From Verrucomicrobiales bacterium (GTDB lineage: Bacteria > Verrucomicrobiota > Verrucomicrobiia > Verrucomicrobiales > Akkermansiaceae): a stretch of DNA of 12,845 bases. Of the stretch, positions 1-7,676 are shown in pieces. Each line of letters begins with the position of its first letter. Positions within the stretch are counted from its first letter, which is position 1. Below the pieces are notes generated by a model. The model was given only the letters and a program-made list of their open reading frames with translations. It had not been told where the DNA came from and searched no databases. The stretch covers positions 1 to 12,845 of the forward strand of contig DMYM01000261.1 of assembly GCA_003483645.1 (NCBI GenBank), read 5' to 3'. The position numbers and the translations under genes were made by a program.

Positions 1-1087
1 TGGACGGAAGCTCGAAGAACCCCCTCACTCCGGTTGCAATCTCCCCGGCATCTCCGCGGTTGACCAGAAATCCGGTCTCTCCCTCCCTGACGAGATCCCC
101 GGGCGCCGTTCCCCGTGAAGAGAGCACCGCAGTGCCCATGGCGTAGGCTTCCAGCACCGTGCGCCCGAAGGTCTCGTACCACTGTGTCGGCAGGAGCAGG
201 AGCTCGGACCGGCCAATCGCCCGGCAGGCCTCCTCCACCGGGAGGCGACCGGAAAAACTGATCGTGGGCGTGGCATGGGCTTTTTCCCGGAGCTTCGCTT
301 CGAGGGGCCCGGAACCCACGATCTCCAGCGGAATCTCAAGCCCATGGTGAACCCAGGCTTCCACCATGAGTTCGACGCCCTTGTCTGCCGACAACCGTCC
401 CACGTAGATGGCCCGCCGCTCCCGCTTTTCCGCTCCTCCCTCGGGAAGGAGGGGCACCACGTTCGGCTTCAGGCAAATACGTTCCTCCGGGAAGCCTCCC
501 TCTACGAATTTCAGGCGCACCAGTTCCGATGCCACAATGAACCTGTCCACGTCCCGGAGATAGGTGGCCCGCATGTGATGCCAGGCATTCATGGCAACCA
601 CTACGGCGGACCCCGGAAGGCTCCCCCGATAACACCTGTGCCGCACACCCGCCCAGCCCACTCCGCGTCCCAGGCACTTTTCACAGATTTCGCCCTCCCG
701 CATGAGAAGTCCGCTGGCACAGAGAGGCCGATAGTTGCGCAACGTCTGGACCACGGCCACTCCCGCAGCCCGACCAGCCCCGTAGATCGCCGGAGAAATA
801 AGGGGAAAGGAATTCTGCACATGCATGACGTCAAAGTTTCCCTTCCCGAGGAGTGCCGATACCTCACGCTGACTGCGCCCTGACCAGATCGTGTCCACCG
901 CGGTCCTGAGCCGGCCCCGGGTCGCGATTTCCTCGTTGTCGCGAACGTAAGTCTCCACTTCATGTCCCCCGGCCCTCAACAATTCGGTCTCGGCCGCAAA
1001 TGACTCATCTTCCCCACCCCTGACGAGGTAGTGATTGTGAACCATGAGAACCCGCAGGGGGCGCTCGTCTTCACCCAAGGAGTTCAC
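1..1087 (-). CDS. GT4-family glycosyltransferase, C-terminus cut off by the window edge
   Basis: A retaining GT-B (GT4) glycosyltransferase that likely adds a sugar from a nucleotide donor to a lipid-linked glycan at the cytoplasmic membrane face. The frame stays open for 362 codons to the window edge, so the 3' end is missing. An N-terminal strand leads to the glycine-rich loop HNHYLVRGGED (residues 18-27 region), typical of acceptor-domain starts. The donor domain shows YVGRLSADKG (about 218-227) and the EX7E motif ETFGRTVLE (Glu295 and Glu303). Four cysteines (113, 125, 128, 142) sit in the N-terminal domain in a C-x11-C-x2-C-x13-C arrangement. I chose the GTG at 1087 because it keeps the whole first beta strand (PLRVLMVHN); it overlaps the upstream gene's stop by 17 nt. 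The ATG at 1045 is the alternative and would clip that strand. Acceptor and donor cannot be named from sequence. Confidence 0.9.
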   Translation of the reverse strand, partial: MNSLGEDERPLRVLMVHNHYLVRGGEDESFAAETELLRAGGHEVETYVRDNEEIATRGRLRTAVDTIWSGRSQREVSALLGKGNFDVMHVQNSFPLISPAIYGAGRAAGVAVVQTLRNYRPLCASGLLMREGEICEKCLGRGVGWAGVRHRCYRGSLPGSAVVVAMNAWHHMRATYLRDVDRFIVASELVRLKFVEGGFPEERICLKPNVVPLLPEGGAEKRERRAIYVGRLSADKGVELMVEAWVHHGLEIPLEIVGSGPLEAKLREKAHATPTISFSGRLPVEEACRAIGRSELLLLPTQWYETFGRTVLEAYAMGTAVLSSRGTAPGDLVREGETGFLVNRGDAGEIATGVRGFFELPS

Positions 1088-2192
1088 GGTAACAGCCCAG
1101 ATGGCCTTCCATGGTTCGTTCCCAACTGTAGTCCCTGCTGTGCTCCAGGCCCCTTTCAACGAGCTCATCGGACCGGGAGAGGGCCTCGAGAATAGCGGCC
1201 GCCCCTCCGGCGGGATCAGCCGGATCGAAATAGAGCGCTGCATCCTTCCCGACCTCGGGCAGACTTGTCGCATTGCTGCACACCACGGGTGTTCCGGCAG
1301 ACATCGCCTCAATCACCGGCAGACCGAACCCTTCATAAAGCGAGGGAAAGAAGAACACGGCCGCGTGCTGGTAGGCCGGAACCAGAACCTCATCGGAGAC
1401 ACGCCCCAGTTCAATCAGCCGCTCCGAACCACATCGCCGGCAAAATTCCTCCCGCAGCTCGTCGGGAAGGGCCGAGCCCGCACGAACGAGAACCAGTTCG
1501 GGTTCCCGGGCGAAGACTTCCGCAAAGACTTCGGGGAAGATCTGCAGGTTCTTGCGGGCGAACGCGCTGCTTACACTGAAGACGTAGGGTCGCCCGGCGA
1601 GGTGGTCGAGGGCGGGAGGGAAATCTGCAGGGGTCCGGAAGACCTCCTGATCGATTCCATTCTGCACCACACGAATCCGTTCCCGCGGAATTCCGGTGAG
1701 ATCTACCACCTCGCCTGCAGTAAACTCGGAAACCGAGGTGAGGAGATCAAAGTTCGTGAGCCGGTCCGCCTGTTTGCGGACACGGGCCACCTGGGCCTCG
1801 CTCAGTTCCCCCGGGAAACGAAGCGGGATGAGGTCATGAACTGTCGCCATGGTGCGGGGAGATCCTTGCAAATGCGGAAGCAGGTGCCCCAATCCCTGTG
1901 ACAGGCCATGGACCAGGTCGTAACGACCTGCCCTGCTCACTCTCCACCGGTAGAAGAACCACTTGTCGAAGCCCCTCACAATCCGGGAGGGAGAACCCGC
2001 CATCAGCCCCTCGTAAGCTACCAACGGCGAAATGCTGAATTCTTCGAGACCCTCCACTTCTGCTCTGCGAACCACGTCATGGAGGACCCCGAAATACCGC
2101 TGCATGCTCACGCTCCCGAAAGACGGAGGCGTCGGAATCCAAAGGATCGAGGACATTCGATAGAAACTGGACGGGCAGACTGGAATCTGCAC
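1071..2192 (-). CDS. GT4-family glycosyltransferase (group 1, mannosyltransferase-like)
   Basis: A 373-residue GT-B glycosyltransferase predicted to act in the cytoplasm on the polysaccharide repeat unit. Visible landmarks are the ATVHDLIPLRFP segment (about 116-127), typical of GT4 mannosyltransferase-like proteins, NGID at 168-171, the basic ARKN segment near 202-205 expected to contact the donor phosphates, and the EX7E pair Glu277/Glu285 in EGFGLPVIEAMSAGTPVV, followed by SLPEV, which often marks this family. Length is normal. The longest frame starts at GTG 2192, preceded by a short GGAG; the ATG at 2156 (residue 13, MSSILWIPTP) is an equally plausible start because it sits directly before the first beta strand. 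The gene lies 30 nt after the Wzy-like gene and its end overlaps the next glycosyltransferase, suggesting coupled translation. The sugar transferred is unknown. Confidence 0.93.
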   Translation of the reverse strand: MQIPVCPSSFYRMSSILWIPTPPSFGSVSMQRYFGVLHDVVRRAEVEGLEEFSISPLVAYEGLMAGSPSRIVRGFDKWFFYRWRVSRAGRYDLVHGLSQGLGHLLPHLQGSPRTMATVHDLIPLRFPGELSEAQVARVRKQADRLTNFDLLTSVSEFTAGEVVDLTGIPRERIRVVQNGIDQEVFRTPADFPPALDHLAGRPYVFSVSSAFARKNLQIFPEVFAEVFAREPELVLVRAGSALPDELREEFCRRCGSERLIELGRVSDEVLVPAYQHAAVFFFPSLYEGFGLPVIEAMSAGTPVVCSNATSLPEVGKDAALYFDPADPAGGAAAILEALSRSDELVERGLEHSRDYSWERTMEGHLGCYRELLG

Positions 2193-2222
2193 TTCGCTCC
2201 GACCCGATGGGCACGCGGGCCC

Positions 2223-3761
2223 CTACTGGCTGGCCTGACGGACGCCCCCCGGGACAGGAGGCTCCTCCGCTTCCGGTTCGGCGATGATGGCGATTTCCTC
2301 CCGGCTTTGCCGCTCGCGGGTGAGGCCCGCGGCCACCACTCCCAGGAAAACTCCGAAAAAGAAGGGATTGGGGTAGGCCTCCAGCGAGAGGACCCCGAGA
2401 ATGGATGCCCCCAGAACGGAAAAGGCAAGTGAAGCCATCAGCCTCAGGAGGAAGACATCGAAAGACTTGCCCTTGGACATCCTGATCAGCCGCCGATGCA
2501 GGAAAAACACGCTCGGCACCAGGATGGCGACTATGGTGCCGACGGGAACATAGCCGTACTGCATGACAAAGCGCACCAGCAGGGCGTGCGCCCTGTAGCC
2601 GCCCTCTCCCTGCGCAATCTCGGCCCCAAAAGGAGTCCAGTTGTTCCCGTCCGCCAGCATGTGGAAGTCCATCAGACGCACGTGGAAGGTTCGCACGCGC
2701 AGGAGGTCGGCCTTTGCACCGGATGTTCCGAACAGATCGTAAAGCCAGTTCTGCCACCCAGCCAACTCGTAAGCAATGTCTTCACCGCTCACCACCAGGA
2801 CCACAAGGGTGGTCGTGACAATCCCGTAAGTGGCAATCGTGAGAAGTCCGCTGCGCAGAACCACTAATCCAAACATGACGCCCGGAATGACAAGCAGCGG
2901 TCCGCGCTTGAGCGAGAGGACCGCCGTGGTGGCAAACAACGCAAAGAGCAGAAGCATGGTGACGGTGGGAAATATCCGGTATTCCCTCGGCACCTGTCCG
3001 CGGAAGAAAAACGGCGAGAGGCAGATGGCCGCGCAAATCGCCATCGACGTGGAAAGCGGCCCCTGCGCCGAGAAAGGACCGAAAATCCCCTCCCCCCAGA
3101 GGAGATACTTCAGGTTGATGGAGAAGCCCGACTCCATGTATTTATGCTCAAAATCAAAGAGCCCGAACCAAAAGTGCCACAGGGCATGGAGGGCGGCCGG
3201 GATCATGATGATGAGCGCAAACCTGAAGAACTTCTGCACGTCCACCACCCCCGGAAGAGCGAGCGGAAGGACGAAGATCAGCCCGTAATAAGCCGAGGTG
3301 TTGGCCAGAGGCTTGAGCGCCTGCATCCCAAAGCCCCCCTTGACCAATGCGATTATCGCGGTCGTCGCCACCAGGAGGGTGGCGATGATGAAGAGGGTCG
3401 TATCGCGTTTCGTCATCTGGCGTACCCGCAGGGCGAAACAGGCGAGATAGTGGGTCGCCATCCCGAGCAGCATGATCGGTGGCACTGCCAGGATGAAATA
3501 GACGTCCCGGAAGTCCATATGCAGCACGTTGGCGATCACCAGGAGCTTCTTGGGAATGTCGAGGAAGGTCGCGAATATGAGCAAAACGTACATCGCGGCC
3601 CGGGGAGCCACGCACCCCAGGATCAGGGCCGGAATCCAGATGAAGCGGTAGGTCGCTCCAAGAACGTTTCCTGTCCCGGTGAGGATCGTCATCACCACGA
3701 AGAGGCCAAGGCCCATCATGGAGATCATCAAAACGATCGGTCCTATTCGAATAGTTCCCAT
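2223..3761 (-). CDS. Polytopic membrane protein, putative O-antigen polymerase/ligase (Wzy-like)
   Basis: A 512-residue integral membrane protein with roughly ten to twelve hydrophobic segments from near the N-terminus to about residue 480, ending in a short acidic, proline-rich cytoplasmic-looking tail. Wzy and WaaL-type proteins share this plan: many helices, a large periplasmic loop and little sequence identity. Supporting motifs are LSLKRGPLL (about 282-290), reminiscent of the S-x-R-G-P segment of the O-antigen ligase/polymerase family, and a loop around 340-390 followed by EGGYRAHALLVRFVMQYG (about 386-403), resembling the H-N-x-x-L...YG pattern after the main loop in polymerases. It sits beside two glycosyltransferases and downstream of a flippase, as expected for a polymerase. 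Start is the ATG at 3761; an in-frame stop occurs shortly upstream and no Shine-Dalgarno is evident. Polymerase versus ligase cannot be decided, and the assignment rests partly on context. Confidence 0.75.
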   Translation of the reverse strand: MGTIRIGPIVLMISMMGLGLFVVMTILTGTGNVLGATYRFIWIPALILGCVAPRAAMYVLLIFATFLDIPKKLLVIANVLHMDFRDVYFILAVPPIMLLGMATHYLACFALRVRQMTKRDTTLFIIATLLVATTAIIALVKGGFGMQALKPLANTSAYYGLIFVLPLALPGVVDVQKFFRFALIIMIPAALHALWHFWFGLFDFEHKYMESGFSINLKYLLWGEGIFGPFSAQGPLSTSMAICAAICLSPFFFRGQVPREYRIFPTVTMLLLFALFATTAVLSLKRGPLLVIPGVMFGLVVLRSGLLTIATYGIVTTTLVVLVVSGEDIAYELAGWQNWLYDLFGTSGAKADLLRVRTFHVRLMDFHMLADGNNWTPFGAEIAQGEGGYRAHALLVRFVMQYGYVPVGTIVAILVPSVFFLHRRLIRMSKGKSFDVFLLRLMASLAFSVLGASILGVLSLEAYPNPFFFGVFLGVVAAGLTRERQSREEIAIIAEPEAEEPPVPGGVRQASQ

Positions 3762-3878
3762 GAAGAAGTTTTCAATTGATCATGACCCCTGTAACTGGTC
3801 TTCAGGTTTCCGTTCGTGGGCCGCCCCCTCCCCCGGACAAGTGGCGGAGTGCCATCCTCCGTCGCCATCCGGAACGAG

Positions 3879-4598
3879 TCAATCCCCGAGAGATCGGTGC
3901 GCCAGCCGTACGAAAATTGCTTCTGCAGCCTTGCGACGCGGCTCGGAAGTTGACCTCCGATAGGAACATTCCATTTCGCGCTTTTCCACCGCCCGGCGTT
4001 GTTGTTCTTCCTCACTCTGGCGCAGACGGGGCTCGAATTCCGCCATCCGTTCCGCTGGAAGATTCGTCCCGAAGGAGGTGCCGAACTTCCGGTTCATGGC
4101 CGCCACAACAGTCGGAAATTCACTCGTGGTAGTGCCAAAATCGCTCAGCACCATACGGTCAAGATGGGGTTCCACCGCCTCATAGAACATCACGTACCAA
4201 CGCAGGGCGGACTCGAAGGAAACGAAGGGCCACCGCCGTACCATCGAGTTCACCGAATCGATGGGACGGCGCAGGGTGAGGAGAACCGGCACCCCGAGGC
4301 GGGTGGCGCGGATCGTCTCGGCCGGGCTATGGTAGTGATTACCAACGGGAACCCTCTCCTCCTGCATGGCTCGGAACGCCCGGGTCGCAAAGGAATTCGC
4401 CGAGCCTGGAAAGCCGTCAATCACGAGGGCCAGCCCGCGGTGCACCCGGCCTTCTTCCGGCAAGGACTCCCTGCCGGCCCGAAACCTCCGCGTGCGGGAC
4501 CAGCTGAAGGGGGCCATCAGCAGCCAGAGCGATTGGCGGCAACTGATCTGGAAGCGCAGCTCGAGGGACGCGGCCCGCAGTCGCAATTTGAGGCTCAT
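3879..4598 (-). CDS. Sulfotransferase-like P-loop protein with atypical 5'-phosphosulfate loop
   Basis: A 239-residue protein resembling PAPS-dependent sulfotransferases, which move a sulfo group from 3'-phosphoadenosine-5'-phosphosulfate to a sugar hydroxyl or similar acceptor. The likely 5'-phosphosulfate loop follows a hydrophobic strand, LVIDGFPGSANSF (58-70), and the likely 3'-phosphate-binding segment is LRRPIDSVNS (109-118), with Arg111, Asp114 and Ser118 in expected places. An aromatic region (122-139) and an acidic/basic C-terminal segment (about 190-225) follow. Odd: the loop has Gly65 (codon GGC) where related loops carry Arg or Lys (P-R/K-S). The ATG overlaps the FkbM stop as ATGA, so translation is probably coupled, and methylation and sulfation may act on the same glycan. 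No signal peptide is evident. It could instead be an inactive or differently specific P-loop protein. Confidence 0.75.
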   Translation of the reverse strand: MSLKLRLRAASLELRFQISCRQSLWLLMAPFSWSRTRRFRAGRESLPEEGRVHRGLALVIDGFPGSANSFATRAFRAMQEERVPVGNHYHSPAETIRATRLGVPVLLTLRRPIDSVNSMVRRWPFVSFESALRWYVMFYEAVEPHLDRMVLSDFGTTTSEFPTVVAAMNRKFGTSFGTNLPAERMAEFEPRLRQSEEEQQRRAVEKREMECSYRRSTSEPRRKAAEAIFVRLAHRSLGD

Positions 4599-5431
4599 GA
4601 GGCAGACAGGAAGGAACTGGCCCGGTCGACAGGGGCGAAGAGATAGTTGGTGAGCGCGATCTCACTGTGCACTTCGATCTCCTCAAGACGCTCACGGCTC
4701 CCATCAAGGTGGAGACGAATGATGCAATAACCCAGGTCGTGCAGGATTCCCGTCAGGGCGTCCTGCCGCTCCTTGCGGAAGCTTCCCTGTTCGGTCGTGG
4801 TATCGTAGATGGGCAGCAGCTCTGAGATGATGAGGGGCTGGTGCTTTCTGAGGACGGGAGTCATGGCCCGGAAGACATCCAGTTCTCCGCCCTCCACGTC
4901 GACCTTGAGAACTCCCACCTTGTGCTCCAGCAACTCACCGGGCAGGAACTCGGCTCCCAGAATAGGAACCTTGATCCGTCGTTTGTATTCGGACTCTGAA
5001 CGGAACCCGGCCACGATGCTGCCCTCCCCGCCCGTCAGCGAGTTCAGGCGCAGGTCCATCACTCCGGTTGTCTCCCCAATCCCGAAGGGGAAGATGGAAC
5101 ATCCTTCCAGCGCGTTCAGCTCAATCAGATTCATGGTGTAGAACACGCAGTAGGGATTCGGCTCGAATCCGATATATTCCCAATCAGACCGGATTGACTT
5201 CACCGCCAGCAGTGTCTGCCCGAGGTTGACCCCGACATCAACGAAGCATCCGTCGGCCTCTTTCTCGATCTGGATGAGATTCTCAAGCATCCACGGCTCG
5301 TGGTGCCGCCGCATGGCCCCGCCCAGCCCTCCCAGCATGGGGATGCGGAAGCACCTCCCGTTGAGCGTTTTCCCCAGGGTGAAATTAAGCCGGCGCGCCA
5401 CCGCCCGTTTCAGTGCTCGTATCATAGCCAT
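4595..5431 (-). CDS. FkbM-family SAM-dependent methyltransferase
   Basis: A 278-residue class I S-adenosylmethionine-dependent methyltransferase of the FkbM family, whose members O-methylate sugars or polyketides and are frequent in polysaccharide loci. Motif I is FVDVGVNLGQT (63-73), the acidic ribose-binding motif is FEPNP (89-93), and the family-characteristic KVDVEGGE is at 176-183, followed by IISELLP (201-207). I chose the ATG at 5431, 16 nt after the upstream glycosyltransferase stop; the ATG at 5425 has a GAG six bases ahead and is a close alternative. The frame extends to a GTG at 5476, but those residues would overlap the previous gene and look non-domain. The stop overlaps the sulfotransferase ATG. 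A hydroxyl of the polysaccharide repeat unit is the likely target, inferred from context. Confidence 0.92.
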   Translation of the reverse strand: MAMIRALKRAVARRLNFTLGKTLNGRCFRIPMLGGLGGAMRRHHEPWMLENLIQIEKEADGCFVDVGVNLGQTLLAVKSIRSDWEYIGFEPNPYCVFYTMNLIELNALEGCSIFPFGIGETTGVMDLRLNSLTGGEGSIVAGFRSESEYKRRIKVPILGAEFLPGELLEHKVGVLKVDVEGGELDVFRAMTPVLRKHQPLIISELLPIYDTTTEQGSFRKERQDALTGILHDLGYCIIRLHLDGSRERLEEIEVHSEIALTNYLFAPVDRASSFLSAS

Positions 5432-5447
5432 CTCATCGGAAATCCGG

Positions 5448-6572
5448 TCACGCACCCTTCCGGGTCCGCACCGCACGCAACACCTCGACTACTTCGCGGG
5501 CCCGCGCCTCCCAGGTGTGCCGCTCACGGGCACGCAGGACCCGTCTCCGCACCCTCTGCAACTCCCCGGGGTTCTCTGCCAGGCGACCCAGGAGATTCCT
5601 GAATTCTGCAGGGCTGCTCACCATCCAGCCCAACTGTTCCCGCTCCACCAGTTCCGCCACCACCCTGAGCCCGGCCGAAACGACCAGGGGCACTCCAAAG
5701 GAAAGGGCCTCAAAGATCTTCACCGGCATGCAGAAGGCGAGGTAGTCGTTGTCATTGCGAACGGCGAGGGCCAGGTCGGCCCGGCGGTAACAAGGATTCA
5801 ACCCCTCCCCATGGGCATGCACCACCGAGACATTCCGGTAGTCCCCAAATCGATACAGGTCTCCATGATGCCTGAGAGCGCGTTCACGGGTAACCACCTC
5901 AAGTTTCGCGCAGGATACGGTTTCCACCGCCTCAATATAGGGACGGAGATCGTAGTGCGGAGGAGCGATGTTCCCGACATAGAGCAGGTTCAGGCACCCG
6001 CCCTCTCCCACGGAGTCCCGCTCGACGCCGGGGTCGGGGTCCCGTTGCTCGCCACCGGGCGGCAGGGTCCTCATCTCGGTATTCGGAAGAGGGAAAGGCA
6101 CATATTGACCCATGTTCTTGTGCGGCAGAAAGAGGACATCGAGAGACTTCTCGTAGTGGCGCAGTTCGTGGCGCGCAAAGAAGGGTGTCAACCGTTGACG
6201 CACGAACGACCTGAGGCTGATCGCCCTGGTTTCTTCCAGCGCCCAGTAGATGTCGCGGTAGAACAACCCGGTGGGCACTCCGCGCCGGTGCAGGTCCCGG
6301 ATCAGGTGATAGTCGAAGTTCATGCGCCATGGCCGCCGCCGTGCCCACGTCAGGCCTGGAGGAACATTAACCGACTCTGAATAGAACACCGTGTCGCTCT
6401 CCAGGGCCCCGTCCAGCGCGGCAGCCTTCCCCACCCGGGCCATCCCCCTTCCGCTGATCTCGATAACCTCCTCGCCGAGAGATCTGAAGGCTTCCAGCAT
6501 TCGAAGTGGACGCAAGGCGGACCCAACCGCTGCTTCCGGATCGAGTTCCCTGGGATAATGATAAATGATCAT
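5448..6572 (-). CDS. Divergent GT-B glycosyltransferase (group 1-like)
   Basis: A 374-residue protein with the architecture of a GT-B glycosyltransferase, though its N-terminal half is not typical. The C-terminal Rossmann domain begins at LLYVGNIAPPHYDLRP (about 196-211), where the GNI/P-Y pattern replaces the usual G-R-x-x-x-x-K-G, and contains DLALAVRNDNDYLAFCMP followed by KIFEALSFGVPLV (285-297), the donor-binding helix region with Glu288. The N-terminal domain carries SALRPLRMLEAFRSLG (18-33) and FYRDIYWAL (104-112). Start is ATG 6572, abutting the epimerase stop (TGAATG), which implies coupled translation. Donor and acceptor are unknown. A role in repeat-unit assembly is inferred from the family fold and the neighbours. 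Confidence 0.82.
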   Translation of the reverse strand: MIIYHYPRELDPEAAVGSALRPLRMLEAFRSLGEEVIEISGRGMARVGKAAALDGALESDTVFYSESVNVPPGLTWARRRPWRMNFDYHLIRDLHRRGVPTGLFYRDIYWALEETRAISLRSFVRQRLTPFFARHELRHYEKSLDVLFLPHKNMGQYVPFPLPNTEMRTLPPGGEQRDPDPGVERDSVGEGGCLNLLYVGNIAPPHYDLRPYIEAVETVSCAKLEVVTRERALRHHGDLYRFGDYRNVSVVHAHGEGLNPCYRRADLALAVRNDNDYLAFCMPVKIFEALSFGVPLVVSAGLRVVAELVEREQLGWMVSSPAEFRNLLGRLAENPGELQRVRRRVLRARERHTWEARAREVVEVLRAVRTRKGA

Positions 6573-7637
6573 TCAGATTGAAAGGGCCGCCACGATCCTG
6601 CCCGCCGCATTCCCGTCCCCGTAAAGGGGCTCCCACGAAGGGGGGGGCTCAGACTCTGCTACCAGGTTGGCCAACGATTCCACCTCCTCACCCAGAACCA
6701 CGTTCCAGCCTGCCTCCACTGTTTCCACCCACTCGGTTTCCGTCCGGAGGGTCAGGCAGGGGGTTTTTCCCCAGTAGGCTTCCTTCTGCAAACCTCCTGA
6801 ATCGGTGAGAACCAACCGGGCCTGATCCAGGAGCAGAACCATCTCCAGATAGCCGACCGGGTCTATTGTGACAATGTGGTCGCCCAACGACAATTCCTCC
6901 CGCAAAAGAGCCTTCCGCGTGCGGGGATGAACCGGGAACACCACCTGGATATTCAGGCTGTTGAGCTGTTCCACCAGAGCCCGGAACCGCACGGGATCAT
7001 CGGTGTTCTCGGCCCGGTGAAGCGTTAAGAGAGCGAACTCATCCGCCAGCATGTCCGGATTGGCAGCCTTCCAGAATTCTGCAGAGCGCCCTGCCACCAC
7101 CTCCTGCGCCAGCTTGTTGGTATCTGCCATCACGTCTCCCACCATCTCCACCCCCGCCGTGATTCCTTCCCGCCGCAGGTTCTCCACCGCCAGTTCACTG
7201 GAGCAGAAAAGACGGTTGGAGATGTGATCCGTGAGCACCCGGTTGATCTCCTCCGGCATGCGGCGGTTCCACGAACGCAGGCCGGACTCAACATGACAGA
7301 CAGGAATGTGCAGCTTGGCGGCCGCCAGGGCCCCCGCCAGGGTGGAATTGGTATCCCCGTAAACCAGCACCCAGTCCGGCCGGTCCTCTGACAGAATCTT
7401 CTCAATTCCCTCCAGCATCCGCCCCGTCATCACCCCATGGGTGCCGCCTCCCAGTCCCAGGCTATGCCGTGGGGGAGGAATCTCCAGCTCCTGGAAGAAG
7501 ACCTCGGACATTTCAAAGTCATAGTGCTGGCCCGTATGCACCAGCACTTGTTCGATCCCCACCGCTGCGAAGGCACGACTGACGGGTGCGGCCTTGATAA
7601 ACTGGGGGCGCGCCCCGATGACGGTAAGACATTTCAT
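6573..7637 (-). CDS. wecB: Non-hydrolysing UDP-N-acetylglucosamine 2-epimerase family protein (WecB/WbpI type)
   Basis: Interconverts a UDP-GlcNAc-type sugar with its manno epimer in the cytoplasm, supplying a ManNAc-type precursor. The 354-residue length is typical. Conserved elements: GARPQFIKAAP (8-18), HTGQHYD (34-40), YGDTNST (93-99, with Asp95), HVESGLRS (115-122, Glu117), RRMPEEINR (125-133), HRAENTD (207-213), HPR (237-239) and TDSGGLQKEA (278-287). His207 and the acidic residues match the catalytic set known for WecB. GLGGGTHGVMTGRM (61-74), WNRRMPEE and TEWVET (301-306) are features I associate with the WbpI-like branch acting on UDP-2,3-diacetamido-glucuronate, so the substrate may not be plain UDP-GlcNAc; the symbol is a family label. 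It lies 39 nt after the flippase. A run of eight C residues (6640-6647) lies in its 3' part. Confidence 0.93.
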   Translation of the reverse strand: MKCLTVIGARPQFIKAAPVSRAFAAVGIEQVLVHTGQHYDFEMSEVFFQELEIPPPRHSLGLGGGTHGVMTGRMLEGIEKILSEDRPDWVLVYGDTNSTLAGALAAAKLHIPVCHVESGLRSWNRRMPEEINRVLTDHISNRLFCSSELAVENLRREGITAGVEMVGDVMADTNKLAQEVVAGRSAEFWKAANPDMLADEFALLTLHRAENTDDPVRFRALVEQLNSLNIQVVFPVHPRTRKALLREELSLGDHIVTIDPVGYLEMVLLLDQARLVLTDSGGLQKEAYWGKTPCLTLRTETEWVETVEAGWNVVLGEEVESLANLVAESEPPPSWEPLYGDGNAAGRIVAALSI

Positions 7638-7676
7638 GGCTCGAAATCAGATTCTGCTCTGCCGTTCATCCCTGCC

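Noticed and set aside
1044..1901. Plus-strand open frame of 285 codons opposite a GT4 gene
   Set aside because: It is a shadow of a well-supported glycosyltransferase frame carrying the EX7E motif.
3743..4015. Minus-strand frame of 90 codons spanning the gap before the Wzy-like gene
   Set aside because: It overlaps the 3' end of the sulfotransferase and the 5' end of the membrane protein in another frame, and the product is low in hydrophobic residues with no recognisable motif.
5226..6380. Plus-strand open frame of 384 codons opposite the glycosyltransferase and the FkbM gene
   Set aside because: The product is rich in His, Pro, Arg and Gln without family motifs, while the minus strand encodes recognised enzymes.
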